NCBI RefSeq assembly: GCF_008630915.1
Contig: NZ_CP043909.1
Location: 1,736,001 to 1,800,000, forward strand
Reading direction: 5' to 3'
Source of the DNA: Acinetobacter suaedae
Lineage (GTDB): Bacteria > Pseudomonadota > Gammaproteobacteria > Pseudomonadales > Moraxellaceae
Length of the DNA stretch: 64,000 bases
Part shown: positions 34,375 to 43,522 of the stretch, piece by piece
Layout: each line of letters opens with the position of its first letter
Numbering within the stretch: position 1 is the first letter of the stretch
Notes under the pieces: generated by a model
What the model saw: the letters and a program-made list of their open reading frames with translations, nothing else
Told to the model about the DNA's origin: nothing
Database searches by the model: none
Translations under genes and position numbers: made by a program

Positions 34375-36507
34375 TTAAACAGTTTCTGTTTGAATCTCAG
34401 AAAAATGCTTAAGATTTAGTACATCCTGATCCTTCTTTAAATATGCGGTAATTCCATCGTAAATATCAGCCAATAAATCTTTATATTGACTTTCTGATAT
34501 ATCCAACTGTTTAACGTGCTTTTGTAGATGCTGCACAATTTTCATTTCATCTAAATCTAAAAATTTTATCGCATAGATATAACCAAACACAGCACCTTCA
34601 ACAAGCTTCTGATATGGAATCTGTTGCTGTATATGCGTTTCAATACTTCCAAAGACACGCTCATTAAAGCTTAATTTCCGTAATGGATCTCTTGCTACAC
34701 GCTCACATGGATCTTTGTAGGCATAACGACATGAGTTGAGAAAACTATTTGCCATACGATCTAATTGTTTCGCTTGATTTGGCACTAAGTTGGTTAAACC
34801 TAATTTCACCTCATCCACTAACCCTTCGACAAAAACCTGCATCTGTGGGTCAGCCATCGCGATCCCAATCGTTTCATGCCCATTTAAACTTGCATTCCAA
34901 GCGAGGATGGCATGACAACCATTCCATAAACGGTTCTTAATGATCTGGATATCAGAAATTTGATCCACTAAAACCATTTGACGCATTTTGACAAGTAATG
35001 GGCTTCGATTTTCGACATAGATCGGCATATCAGCTTCTCCATGAAATAAAATCAAATCCATATTTTGCAAGAACTGACCTGCTTGAAATTGCTCCCGCAT
35101 GTCTTCTAAACATTGTGTTAATTGCTGCTCTTGTTTCTCACTCAGCGCCGTTTCGTCCGAAAGCTCAATCGTCTCATCATTCAAATCAGATTGATATTGT
35201 TGGTATAAACGATGCTTGATCTTTAATTGACGATATAAATCCTGATCGGTCAACTTTGAAACCATCCTGTTTACAACGGTATCACAGAAATAATGCTCGC
35301 TCAGAATATGCTCGGCAATGTCCTCATCGGTGATTTCCAATAACGCATCACGAATATATTTAAGCACCAGATATTTTGCACAGACTTTATTTAAAATAAT
35401 GAGGAATGTAATTGGTTCATTATTCTGGACATCTTGTGACATAAAACGCGCTAACAAACCTTTAGCAATAATCTTCGATTCAGACTCAATTGCTTGTTCA
35501 GGTAAACACAATGCGATTAGACTTGACTGCATATACATTTCTAACATCTGCTGCTCATTATCAGCATCAATCACTGTTAGATTTTCAATTCGTTCATCAT
35601 AAGAACACTGTGGATAGCGGATACTATAACTACCAAAACTATTTACCGCTTCGCGATATAGACGATTTCGAGTCGATGCTAAAATACGTCTTGGACGGGT
35701 AAAACCATCCCAATGCGATAATATTTGGGCAATGTAACCACCGCCAATTGCACCAAAACCATGAATCCCGACTGTAAGCTGATTTAAACTTTGTGGAAAT
35801 GCTTCTTGCAACTGCGGCATAAGCATTTCAGGAATATGTTGATCCAATGCAATCAAATATTCATACATATCAGGATAATAAAAATTTGCTTTTGCCAGCA
35901 TGGCATCATTGGGTTCTTTAATATCTTTGAATAAAACAGTAATGCCTCCTGCATCAAATGCAGAACGAATACCATTTTCAGAGTCTTCAAACATTAAACA
36001 TTGTTCAGGCTTTAAATTAATTTTTTCTGCTGCCTGTAAAAAAATCTCAGGATGAGGCTTTCCTTTTTCTACCTCATCGCCACATACAAGCAAATCAAAG
36101 AACTTGTATACATTTGCATTAATCAAATACTCTTCAGCGATCGCTCTGCGACTTGATGTCGCCACAGCCATTCTAAGTCCAGACTTTCTCAGTCGTTCTA
36201 GCACTTGTACCAATCCCTTTTTAATCGGTACCCCCTGATTTCGTACAAACTCAAGCTCTAATTCGTCTGCACGTTTACGAATTGTCTGATAAGGAACTTC
36301 TGTTCCATAAATTTTTTGTGCGAGTTGTTCTGCTGTTTTTGCACTTAATCCTAGACATTGCATCAAATAATCATCAGAGAATTCCTGTCCAATGAGTTCT
36401 TGAGAGGCTTGTTTTAATGTTTGAAAGCGTAATCGCTCAGTATCAAACATTGTGCCATCCATATCAAAGATCGCCCCATGGACAGGATAATCATGAAAAA
36501 TCAGCAT
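34375..36507 (-). CDS. mtlD: Bifunctional mannitol-1-phosphate dehydrogenase/phosphatase
   Basis: The 710-residue fusion protein. N-terminal HAD phosphatase (about 1-215): nucleophile motif FDMDGTMFDTE (Asp15, Asp17), FEDSENGIRSAFDAGG (motif IV). Then a mannitol dehydrogenase domain from about 245: Rossmann GIHGFGAIGGGYIAQIL, LIALCLPEQAIE and SEHYFCDTVVNRM. In Acinetobacter this fusion makes mannitol from fructose-6-phosphate, with reduction then dephosphorylation, as a compatible solute at high salt. The gene stands alone; the 300 bases upstream hold its promoter. No mannitol PTS is nearby, in line with biosynthesis rather than uptake. Confidence 0.92.
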   Translation of the reverse strand: MLIFHDYPVHGAIFDMDGTMFDTERLRFQTLKQASQELIGQEFSDDYLMQCLGLSAKTAEQLAQKIYGTEVPYQTIRKRADELELEFVRNQGVPIKKGLVQVLERLRKSGLRMAVATSSRRAIAEEYLINANVYKFFDLLVCGDEVEKGKPHPEIFLQAAEKINLKPEQCLMFEDSENGIRSAFDAGGITVLFKDIKEPNDAMLAKANFYYPDMYEYLIALDQHIPEMLMPQLQEAFPQSLNQLTVGIHGFGAIGGGYIAQILSHWDGFTRPRRILASTRNRLYREAVNSFGSYSIRYPQCSYDERIENLTVIDADNEQQMLEMYMQSSLIALCLPEQAIESESKIIAKGLLARFMSQDVQNNEPITFLIILNKVCAKYLVLKYIRDALLEITDEDIAEHILSEHYFCDTVVNRMVSKLTDQDLYRQLKIKHRLYQQYQSDLNDETIELSDETALSEKQEQQLTQCLEDMREQFQAGQFLQNMDLILFHGEADMPIYVENRSPLLVKMRQMVLVDQISDIQIIKNRLWNGCHAILAWNASLNGHETIGIAMADPQMQVFVEGLVDEVKLGLTNLVPNQAKQLDRMANSFLNSCRYAYKDPCERVARDPLRKLSFNERVFGSIETHIQQQIPYQKLVEGAVFGYIYAIKFLDLDEMKIVQHLQKHVKQLDISESQYKDLLADIYDGITAYLKKDQDVLNLKHFSEIQTETV

Positions 36508-36810
36508 TATTACTCCTTGATTGTTATCACGATCTTTAGCATACCGAATAAAATTTGCGATAATTCAAGTTGTAAATAAATGAAATGAAAATGATTAAAT
36601 TTTAATCAAAAATCTAAAGGATTCTCTCAATACTATCAGTATTGATCAAAAAACTTGCATTGTGATAGATATTGTGATTGACAATTATAAGTTTTTATCA
36701 GAACAATCTTTTTACTTTAAATCTAGTTGTAGAGTTGAAACTTTGACTAACTTGATAATGCATATTTTAAGTTGACCATAACAAGGCCTCTTAAAATATG
36801 CATTGTATTT
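36508..36810. other. AT-rich spacer between mtlD and the siderophore cluster
   Basis: This 303-base stretch has no supported gene. It holds the mtlD promoter region and a long hairpin (36758-36803) that ends the siderophore unit. Confidence 0.5.
36758..36803. terminator. Hairpin at end of siderophore cluster
   Basis: ATGCATATTTTAAG (36758-36771) and CTTAAAATATGCAT (36790-36803) are exact reverse complements, a 14-bp stem with an 18-base loop, just downstream of the bfnL stop on the minus strand. Confidence 0.65.
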
Positions 36811-37455
36811 TTATAGTGAAGAAACGCTCAATATTTTAGCTGACCGATCAGCACGTTGTTGTTGTGAAGCTTCATAGAAAGTGCCAAATTTATGGTAGAA
36901 AGTGTTTCTGAAACAGTAATATAGCATTGCTGTTTTTTCTGGCATCGGAATTAAACGTTGGCTTTCATAACAAAGTTCTTCAACCACAGCAGCATAAGGC
37001 TTAACCGTATGATCAGGTTCACCAACAATTTTTTCTGCTACCGAATTTTCAAAAATATAAAAACTTAATAAACGTACTGTTGGACGTAAGAACCCCTTTC
37101 CAAAAACAGCTTTATCACCAAACAATAAATGCCAACCCAAATCATGATCATCACCCTCATAGTAACGACCTAAACGATCACGCTTGCCTTCATAAATTTC
37201 AGTATAACCAACATCCTTTCCATCAATGCCCACAATCAACAAGCGTTGATGATCATCAGCCAACATTTTATCAAAATAAACCTGTAACTCTAATTCTGAT
37301 TTGTTTAATTGCCACTGTGGAATAACGTGTGGCTCATTCATCCATCGATGTAATAAAGGAATATCTTCAGGATACTGCACTTGACGTAAGTAATATTGTG
37401 TCCCGTCTTCATAATATTCGAAATAATCTGGTAATTGCTGTGAGATTGTCATCAA
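36811..37455 (-). CDS. bfnL: GNAT siderophore acyltransferase
   Basis: The 214-residue acetyltransferase of the IucB/AlcB/RhbD type (GNAT fold, no Walker motif) has LLHRWMNEPHVIPQWQLN and HDLGWHLLFGDKAVFGKGF typical of N-hydroxy-amine acylation enzymes. In this cluster it should acylate N-hydroxy-1,3-diaminopropane with a medium-chain fatty acid, as proposed for baumannoferrin and acinetoferrin. A Fur box (37487-37505) lies just upstream, so it has its own iron-controlled promoter. Confidence 0.85.
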   Translation of the reverse strand: MMTISQQLPDYFEYYEDGTQYYLRQVQYPEDIPLLHRWMNEPHVIPQWQLNKSELELQVYFDKMLADDHQRLLIVGIDGKDVGYTEIYEGKRDRLGRYYEGDDHDLGWHLLFGDKAVFGKGFLRPTVRLLSFYIFENSVAEKIVGEPDHTVKPYAAVVEELCYESQRLIPMPEKTAMLYYCFRNTFYHKFGTFYEASQQQRADRSAKILSVSSL

Positions 37456-37486
37456 CTTTATCCTAGCTGCTATCTTGATTTTAAAT

Positions 37487-37505
37487 AATAATGATAATCA
37501 TTTTT
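37487..37505 (-). promoter_or_regulatory. Fur box before bfnL
   Basis: AATAATGATAATCATTTTT matches the 19-base Fur consensus (GATAATGATAATCATTATC) at 16 of 19 positions. It is 32 bases upstream of the bfnL start. Confidence 0.75.
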
Positions 37506-37618
37506 ATTAAGACAGCAACCCCATCTGATAACATTCTTCGTAGCTTAATGTAAATGGATTCCCATCATGTTGAATGTGCTTATTTAATAATTGAGAGATT
37601 AAATTAATTGAATTAAAT

Positions 37619-37954
37619 TTAAAGCTCTAACACACTGATAATAAAAGCAAGAATAGCAAAGGTCTTCCACAAAAATAAAAAGTAACCCCTTAAACGATAG
37701 AAAAAGAGAACTTGAATGAAAAATGCTGTTGGGATAATCACAAATAACCAAGTTAATAGCCCGACAGACAAGCCTTCAAAACGATAATTCATCCATAACG
37801 AAATAATAAACATAACAACGCAGACAATGATTAAATATTTTTTATTTCGCTCAGATTGCAACCATGTATACTGCAAATGTTTTTGTCCAAATTTACTCAG
37901 CATACAGCTTTGCATGAAAGCAGTAATTGCCCAGAACAATGACGCAAAACTCAT
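37619..37954 (-). CDS. bfnK: DUF3325 membrane protein of siderophore cluster
   Basis: The 111-residue protein with three or four hydrophobic segments (MSFASLFWAITAFMQSCML, KYLIIVCVVMFIISLWMNY, LLTWLFVIIPTAFFIQVLFF). Same family and position as the protein at 22891-23178. Its ATG overlaps the bfnJ stop (ATGA). Confidence 0.78.
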   Translation of the reverse strand: MSFASLFWAITAFMQSCMLSKFGQKHLQYTWLQSERNKKYLIIVCVVMFIISLWMNYRFEGLSVGLLTWLFVIIPTAFFIQVLFFYRLRGYFLFLWKTFAILAFIISVLEL

Positions 37955-39459
37955 GCTCTATTTCCCATCTTGTCGATATAAAGATACAGCAACAGTATTG
38001 AAGTCACTCCTAGAAATAAACAGGCTAAATCTACAGCTGCAACAGACCAACGTAACTCTGGTAGACTCATCCATAGGGATGCTACTGGTATCGTGATAAA
38101 ACTAGCTACAGGAATTAAAATCAATACTAATGAAATGATGCTCATAAAAACAATAATTGCTTGGCGTATTGGCAACATCAAACTAAATACGATGCTACTT
38201 AGCCATGCACAATAAAAAATGCTGGTTTGGTGTGGGATCAGCATGTTTTCTGAGATTGGTAAAATTCTATTCACCAATAAATAAATAGCTGATGCAAAAG
38301 GTAATCCTAGAAAAGTAAAAAAATTAAGATGTTTAATGAGTTTATAACTTATATTATTTTGATTAGTCATCCGTTTCTTTTGCCATAACAATCCCCCCGC
38401 TGCCAACATGACACAACCAATTATTCCTAAGCACGCCAAAATAATACGCATCCACATTGATGCAAAATAACCAAGATGAATCCCATAAGTCGAAGATGCA
38501 AATTGTGCAACAGCGCTTAAATTGCGAGTTTGTTGAAGTTGTTTTGCCGTATTTGCATCAAAAACATACTGTGGTGTGTTAAGGGTAATAATATTCTTGT
38601 AACTATAATCAAAACTAATTAAAGCCTCTGATTGATTAGGGTTTTGAACATCAAATTTGTCTAAACGCGCCCCCGTTGCAGCATATTCTGGCAATTGAAT
38701 GATAAATTTATGAAATGGTTGCATAGTTTCTTTGACTGGCTGTGGTTTTGCCATTTCAACAAACTGCATTTCATTATAAAACTTTAAAATACCCGTTTTG
38801 CCATATTGTTCAGACAATCCCCAAGGGAAAACGAGATAAAAAAGAATAATCAACCCAGTAAATGCCATAACTAGATAAAATGGAAAAGTGACAATACCTG
38901 TAATGTGATGTAAATCGAGTAATGTACGCTGACCTTTAAATGATCGAAAAACAAAAAATTCTTTGATGATCTTTTTATGAGTAATAATTCCCGTAATTAA
39001 ACTAATCAGTAAAATAAGGGCAGCTATAGCTACGATCAAACTACCAATCGTACTTGGTAAAGGATACAAGGTGTAATGTAACTTGAAAAAGAAATCGCCT
39101 CCTTGTGTCTCTCGTACGGGACCAAGTAACACTCCTGTTTCGGGATTTTGTAGTTGTTGATGTCTCCCATTTTGGTCTTGCCATTGTAATATATTGACTG
39201 GCACACGTTCATTGGCAATATTTACACGCCAACGTTTTGCATCTGCAGCATGTTCATTTAAATAATCAAACGCAATTTTTGCAGAATGTTGTGGCATTGG
39301 TGCCATTTTAACTTGGGTAACAACCTCTGGCTGAGACCAAAGATTTATTTCTGTACGGAAATAGGCAATTGATCCCGTTAGAAAAATAAAAAAAATGAGC
39401 CACAGAAAAATAATCCCGAACCAGCTGTGCAAGGTTGCTTGTACTTGTCTAAAATTCAT
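37951..39459 (-). CDS. bfnJ: PepSY-associated TM helix protein (ferric-siderophore reductase-like)
   Basis: The protein has about 502 residues. MNFRQVQATLHSWFGIIFLWLIFFIF begins with the first helix and carries His (HSWFG), then the periplasmic PepSY region, IITHKKIIKEFFVFRSFKGQRT, LLDLHHITGIVTFPF and YGIHLGYFASM. It is clearly homologous to the protein at 21338-22894, with the same order of motifs. Probable role: inner-membrane reductive release of iron from the siderophore, based on FoxB relatives. TTG at 39468 is also in frame; ATG at 39459 follows GGGGGAT. Confidence 0.82.
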   Translation of the reverse strand: MNFRQVQATLHSWFGIIFLWLIFFIFLTGSIAYFRTEINLWSQPEVVTQVKMAPMPQHSAKIAFDYLNEHAADAKRWRVNIANERVPVNILQWQDQNGRHQQLQNPETGVLLGPVRETQGGDFFFKLHYTLYPLPSTIGSLIVAIAALILLISLITGIITHKKIIKEFFVFRSFKGQRTLLDLHHITGIVTFPFYLVMAFTGLIILFYLVFPWGLSEQYGKTGILKFYNEMQFVEMAKPQPVKETMQPFHKFIIQLPEYAATGARLDKFDVQNPNQSEALISFDYSYKNIITLNTPQYVFDANTAKQLQQTRNLSAVAQFASSTYGIHLGYFASMWMRIILACLGIIGCVMLAAGGLLWQKKRMTNQNNISYKLIKHLNFFTFLGLPFASAIYLLVNRILPISENMLIPHQTSIFYCAWLSSIVFSLMLPIRQAIIVFMSIISLVLILIPVASFITIPVASLWMSLPELRWSVAAVDLACLFLGVTSILLLYLYIDKMGNRA

Positions 39460-39460
39460 T

Positions 39461-39754
39461 TCAAGCAATCCCCCAACTCATCAACAACCAATAACTCCCA
39501 AGTAAAAAAATACCGAAGCTATTTAGAAGCCAAAACCAAAGTCTAGAAATAATAGCTGTAGCTAAAATAATGTAGAGGATAAAAAAAATGAGGGCGATAA
39601 AAACGGCAAAATATACATTTTCAGCTTGATTAAATGGCAACCATTTTGCTAGTACCAAACTCAACCAAGAACTGTAGCAATAAGATGCCAAGCAAACGAA
39701 GAAAACTCTACGGTAAGTAAGCTTAAATGATTGTTGTTTTTCAAGTCGACTCAT
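39461..39754 (-). CDS. bfnI: DUF3649 membrane protein of siderophore cluster
   Basis: The 97-residue protein with three helices (VFFVCLASYCYSSWLSLVLA, VYFAVFIALIFFILYIILAT, FWLLNSFGIFLLGSYWLLM). Counterpart of the protein at 21045-21338 and overlapping bfnJ if its TTG start is used. Start ATG at 39752-39754; it follows the bfnH stop by 83 bases. Confidence 0.75.
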   Translation of the reverse strand: MSRLEKQQSFKLTYRRVFFVCLASYCYSSWLSLVLAKWLPFNQAENVYFAVFIALIFFILYIILATAIISRLWFWLLNSFGIFLLGSYWLLMSWGIA

Positions 39755-39837
39755 TTGATCTCACCCTAAAACTTCAATATGACTGTCAAATAAAGAAATA
39801 TCTGTCATATCAAAACAGATATTTCTTCAAGCATGAA

Positions 39838-42048
39838 TTAATAGTTAAAGGTATAACTTAGACCGTAGGTACGACCTTCCGCTGGTAGGCTTTCTACAAG
39901 ACCATATAGTTTCTCAGCTTGTTGGCTATAAACAGTACGGTATTCTCGATTCCATACATTATAAACACCGAAATCTAAACGGCCTTTCCATATTGGAAAA
40001 TGAGTTAACACATCCATTGTGGCATAGCCCTTAATTTCATTAGAACTTGGAGAACCATCTTTGAAAGCTTTATCAGTGCCTTTAATTGCCAGCATCTGCA
40101 CACGAGTCCCAAATCCTTCATCATTATTCCATTCAGCAAATACAGTCCCTTTCATTGGGGAAACTTGAGAGGCATTTAACTCTTTCCACTTATTATCGGC
40201 TTTATCTTTAAATTGCCCTCGGGTATACCCTAAAGTTCCACCAACTTTAAAGTCCTCTAAGAAAGGATAACTTGCAGTAAGCTCAGCGCCATAAATACGC
40301 TGATCAGTATCAACGATACTTGCCACTCTATTTTCAAACTTTGTAACTTTATCAGAGGTATTATAAAAACCTGTGATGCCAAGATTTAAACCCTGTTCAT
40401 CATTTAAACGCCAACCTAGCTCATAACTATTTACACGGATTGGCTGTAAATCTGCAGTTGTAGTCAAATTAAATGAATCACGCATCATGCGCTGTACATC
40501 AGGAAAGCTAAAACCTTGTGAAAAGTTAGCAAAAACTTGTTGCTCATCTGTCAATTTATATACAGAACCTAAGTTAAATAGTACCGTATCATCACTCACA
40601 GAACCACTTGGCTGCTCTGCTCCCCGTGCTATATAAGGCTTTGTTTTTGCTTTAATATATTGATAGCGTGTGCCAGCTTGTACATTCAATCGATCAGTCA
40701 GATCATAATCTGCTTGCAAAAACGCACCTATATTCTGAATTGTTGTATCTGGACCAGCATCAGACTTTATTCCAGTAGGCTTAAAATGAAGTCCTGTATT
40801 TGATACTGCTAAATGGTCGTAGTATTGGTTATCTTTTTCATGATCATAATCTAAACCATATGTTAGTTTTAGCTCACGATCTGCAAGATTCAGATTACTT
40901 TGCATCGTTGAACGAAAACCTGCAACATCAATATTTGACTGACTTTGCTTTGCTTCTGTCATTGCTTCACCCATATAGACAGGGTAAAAGCGGGCGTCTT
41001 CTTTACGATAATATGCTTCTAAATTTAAAACTTGCCCTAACACATCTTTATTTTGATACTGCGTGTTAAATGCATATCTTTCTGTAAATGGTTGTGTCTC
41101 TAACTGTAAACCTTTTTTACCAATATATGAATTAGGTGCACCTCCATAAACATAATCTTTTCCGTAATCAGGGCCATATTTACTATCTTGTTTATCTTTA
41201 TAATACTGTGCCCCAAAACTTAAAGATTGGGTATCCGTTAGATCAAGACTAATTCGACCATTTACATCAACAGTGTCCGTATCTTGTCGACTAGTTTGCA
41301 TTGGTGCTATTGCAATTCGATCACCATGGCTGTCGAATTGTGATCCTCTACTGGTGAAATTAGCCCCTAGAAAACCATTCACATTATCTTTGTGAAAAGA
41401 AACCGATTGGCCTACTTCATAAGCTAAGCCATCACCACGAAAAGTATCTGATGAGGTTAATCCTAATTTTGTTTCAAAACTCAATGGATTCGATTCATCA
41501 GCACGCTTAGTCACGATATTTATGATCCCACCAGTCGCTCCTGAACCATAAATACTGGTTGAACCTGGAAGCACTTCAATTCTTTCAATCATTCCAGGGC
41601 TAATACTATTTAATTGACGAGCCACATCACGTGAACCCGTTTGTGATACACCATCAATAAGAATCATCACATCACGACCACGCATGGTTTGACCATGATT
41701 TGTCGTTGTACCACTACTTGGTGCTAGCGATGGTACTAATTGTGCAAGAATGTCTGCTACTTTTCGCCCAGCCGCAGCCTGTTGAACGATTTGTTGATGG
41801 TCTATCGATTGTACTGTGCCAGCGATTTCAGCAATATTTTTTGGAGTACGAGTTGCAGTAATTACGAGTTTTTCTAACTGACCTACTGTTTTGGGTTCAA
41901 CTTCTGGCGTAGTCGCAACTGTATTTGCATAAGTTTGTTGGGTAAACATAGCCAAAACAGCGAGACAACATGGTGTCATTTTAAATAACAATGGTTTGGT
42001 ATTTATTTGATTCTGTAACTTAATCTCAATTTCGTTGTTCACATTCAT
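39838..42048 (-). CDS. bfnH: TonB-dependent siderophore receptor
   Basis: The 736-residue outer-membrane receptor has a long N-terminal leader (MNVNNEIEIKLQNQ, then LLFKMTPCCLAVLAMF signal), TonB box LEKLVITATRTPK, plug IERIEVLPGSTSIYGSGATG and a barrel ending YGLSYTFNY (terminal aromatic). GGAGAAG is 5 bases before the ATG at 42046-42048, so I prefer it to the GTG at 42123, which would begin inside the Fur box. It should import the ferric siderophore made by bfnA-L. Tandem Fur-like sites lie 80-113 bases upstream. Confidence 0.9.
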   Translation of the reverse strand: MNVNNEIEIKLQNQINTKPLLFKMTPCCLAVLAMFTQQTYANTVATTPEVEPKTVGQLEKLVITATRTPKNIAEIAGTVQSIDHQQIVQQAAAGRKVADILAQLVPSLAPSSGTTTNHGQTMRGRDVMILIDGVSQTGSRDVARQLNSISPGMIERIEVLPGSTSIYGSGATGGIINIVTKRADESNPLSFETKLGLTSSDTFRGDGLAYEVGQSVSFHKDNVNGFLGANFTSRGSQFDSHGDRIAIAPMQTSRQDTDTVDVNGRISLDLTDTQSLSFGAQYYKDKQDSKYGPDYGKDYVYGGAPNSYIGKKGLQLETQPFTERYAFNTQYQNKDVLGQVLNLEAYYRKEDARFYPVYMGEAMTEAKQSQSNIDVAGFRSTMQSNLNLADRELKLTYGLDYDHEKDNQYYDHLAVSNTGLHFKPTGIKSDAGPDTTIQNIGAFLQADYDLTDRLNVQAGTRYQYIKAKTKPYIARGAEQPSGSVSDDTVLFNLGSVYKLTDEQQVFANFSQGFSFPDVQRMMRDSFNLTTTADLQPIRVNSYELGWRLNDEQGLNLGITGFYNTSDKVTKFENRVASIVDTDQRIYGAELTASYPFLEDFKVGGTLGYTRGQFKDKADNKWKELNASQVSPMKGTVFAEWNNDEGFGTRVQMLAIKGTDKAFKDGSPSSNEIKGYATMDVLTHFPIWKGRLDFGVYNVWNREYRTVYSQQAEKLYGLVESLPAEGRTYGLSYTFNY

Positions 42049-42122
42049 TTTTACTTCTCCAGAGAATTCGTTTAAGCCACTAGAAATATCCGTAAGGCGA
42101 GCCATTATACTTAATACAAACA

Positions 42123-42758
42123 CTAATGAGAATGATTAACATTAAAATAATAATCATTAATGTTCTCTCGAGAAAAGAACTGCTCCTTCTTATGTTTTTC
42201 CTCTTCTTCAAGTTTCTGAAATAATTCTAAATATTTCTGAGCAACATCCATTTTTAAGACAAAAACACCATCAGCATCAGCAATTAACAAATCTCCAGAT
42301 TGAATGCATAATTGATTTATATAGAGATCAATATTCATTTCAACCAAACTTTCACCTTGATTTCGGGTAGTTAAACAACTGACTGAATGAGCAAAAACTG
42401 GTAATTTAAGATTCAATAATGCTTGACGATCAGTTACTGCACCTAAAACAACAACTCCTGCCAAACCACAATGCATTGCAGCTACACTTCGTTGTTCTCC
42501 CCAACATGCTCTTTGAAGATCATATCGAGCATCTATGATGAGTACTTCATTGCGATTACAACTCATCAGAACTTGTCTTAGATGATTCGCATTAGTTGAT
42601 TCAAGTCGAGCTGTTCGAATAATGCCAACTGCTTTTTGCATTGGGGACATCGGAAAAACTTGCGGAATATGACCAATATCAAGTACATGACCGATCGTTG
42701 AAGTCGCAATATTCTTATAAGCATCAACCAATGATTCTAAATTTTTAACTTGATTCAT
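42123..42758 (-). CDS. bfnG: RraA-like protein in siderophore operon
   Basis: The 211-residue protein starts MNQVKNLESLVDAYKNIATS. RraA-fold marks: TIGHVLDIGHIP, VLIIDARYDLQRACWGEQRS and GLAGVVVLGAVTD. In RraA-type aldolases (HMG/CHA aldolase) the last motif has Arg-Asp (GxxRD); here Arg is Thr, so aldolase activity is unlikely. Its start overlaps the bfnF stop (ATGA, 42755-42758), so it is translated with the cluster. Why a RraA-like protein is in a siderophore operon is unknown. The frame upstream of ATG is an artefact of a longer ORF. Confidence 0.8.
   Translation of the reverse strand: MNQVKNLESLVDAYKNIATSTIGHVLDIGHIPQVFPMSPMQKAVGIIRTARLESTNANHLRQVLMSCNRNEVLIIDARYDLQRACWGEQRSVAAMHCGLAGVVVLGAVTDRQALLNLKLPVFAHSVSCLTTRNQGESLVEMNIDLYINQLCIQSGDLLIADADGVFVLKMDVAQKYLELFQKLEEEEKHKKEQFFSRENINDYYFNVNHSH
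42128..42161 (-). promoter_or_regulatory. Tandem Fur-like sites before bfnH
   Basis: On the minus strand the 19-mer over 42128-42146 matches the Fur consensus at 15 of 19 positions; an overlapping plus-strand 19-mer at 42143-42161 matches at 14. They fall in the last codons of bfnG and suggest a separate iron-controlled promoter for bfnH. Confidence 0.55.
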
Positions 42759-43516
42759 GATTTCATCTCTGTTGTTTTTTTCAGCTGCAAGGGGCAATTT
42801 CGGCATAGCTCCCCACCTACTTCCTCTAGTTGAAAATAGAAGCAGCACTTTTGTCGCATATAGGTGTTGAATTCGGGATGCCAGTTATCCCATAACTTGA
42901 GAAAGGGATTTTCTGGCAGGTTAAAACTTTGTGCCGATTTTGCTTTTAACAGCTGTTGTTGCTGTTGCAGCCGGATAAGCATGTCATTGCTTAAATCTTG
43001 CTGCACCAAAGAACGATAAAATTGCACCACACGCACAGCAACATTTTCCCAGAGCAAGGCATACGATACACGCCCAACTCTGGCAATCTGTTGCAATAAG
43101 TCATTGAACTCTAGCAACATGGCATCAAGCTCAGGCAGAGATATGATCTGGCAGGAGTCACTCGCTGAATCAGCAAGTTGTAGCCGCCTTTCCCAAGACC
43201 ATGTTTCAGGTAACTCCACCACAAATGCTGAATATTGCCATTTTACAAAGGCTAATGATGCAGCCTGACAATACAAAAAAGGCAAGACCCAGAGCGTGGC
43301 CCAGTATTTGATAAATAATGAAGTGGCACATCTCTGGTTTTTGGCATGAATACGTGTCGCAAAATCCTGCAGCACCTGCCGACAGATCGAGTCATCGAAC
43401 AGGTCAGCAAGTGTGATCGCCTGCTGGGTGGAACAATGTATTTCCAGTTTCAGATGCTGTTGCAATACTGAAAAAGAGATTTCCAACTCTGCCTGAAAAT
43501 ACTGACACGTATTCAT
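42755..43516 (-). CDS. bfnF: FhuF-like iron-sulfur protein (siderophore reductase)
   Basis: The 253-residue protein. The C-terminus has KCCFYFQLEEVGGELCRNC, a CC pair, 12 residues, then CxxC, the [2Fe-2S] site of FhuF-type ferric siderophore reductases (canonical spacer 10). The rest is mainly helical and not well conserved. Role: cytoplasmic release of iron. It starts 6 bases after bfnE and overlaps bfnG. The next gene (bfnG) marks a change to AT-rich composition. Confidence 0.8.
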   Translation of the reverse strand: MNTCQYFQAELEISFSVLQQHLKLEIHCSTQQAITLADLFDDSICRQVLQDFATRIHAKNQRCATSLFIKYWATLWVLPFLYCQAASLAFVKWQYSAFVVELPETWSWERRLQLADSASDSCQIISLPELDAMLLEFNDLLQQIARVGRVSYALLWENVAVRVVQFYRSLVQQDLSNDMLIRLQQQQQLLKAKSAQSFNLPENPFLKLWDNWHPEFNTYMRQKCCFYFQLEEVGGELCRNCPLQLKKTTEMKS

Positions 43517-43522
43517 TGCAAT

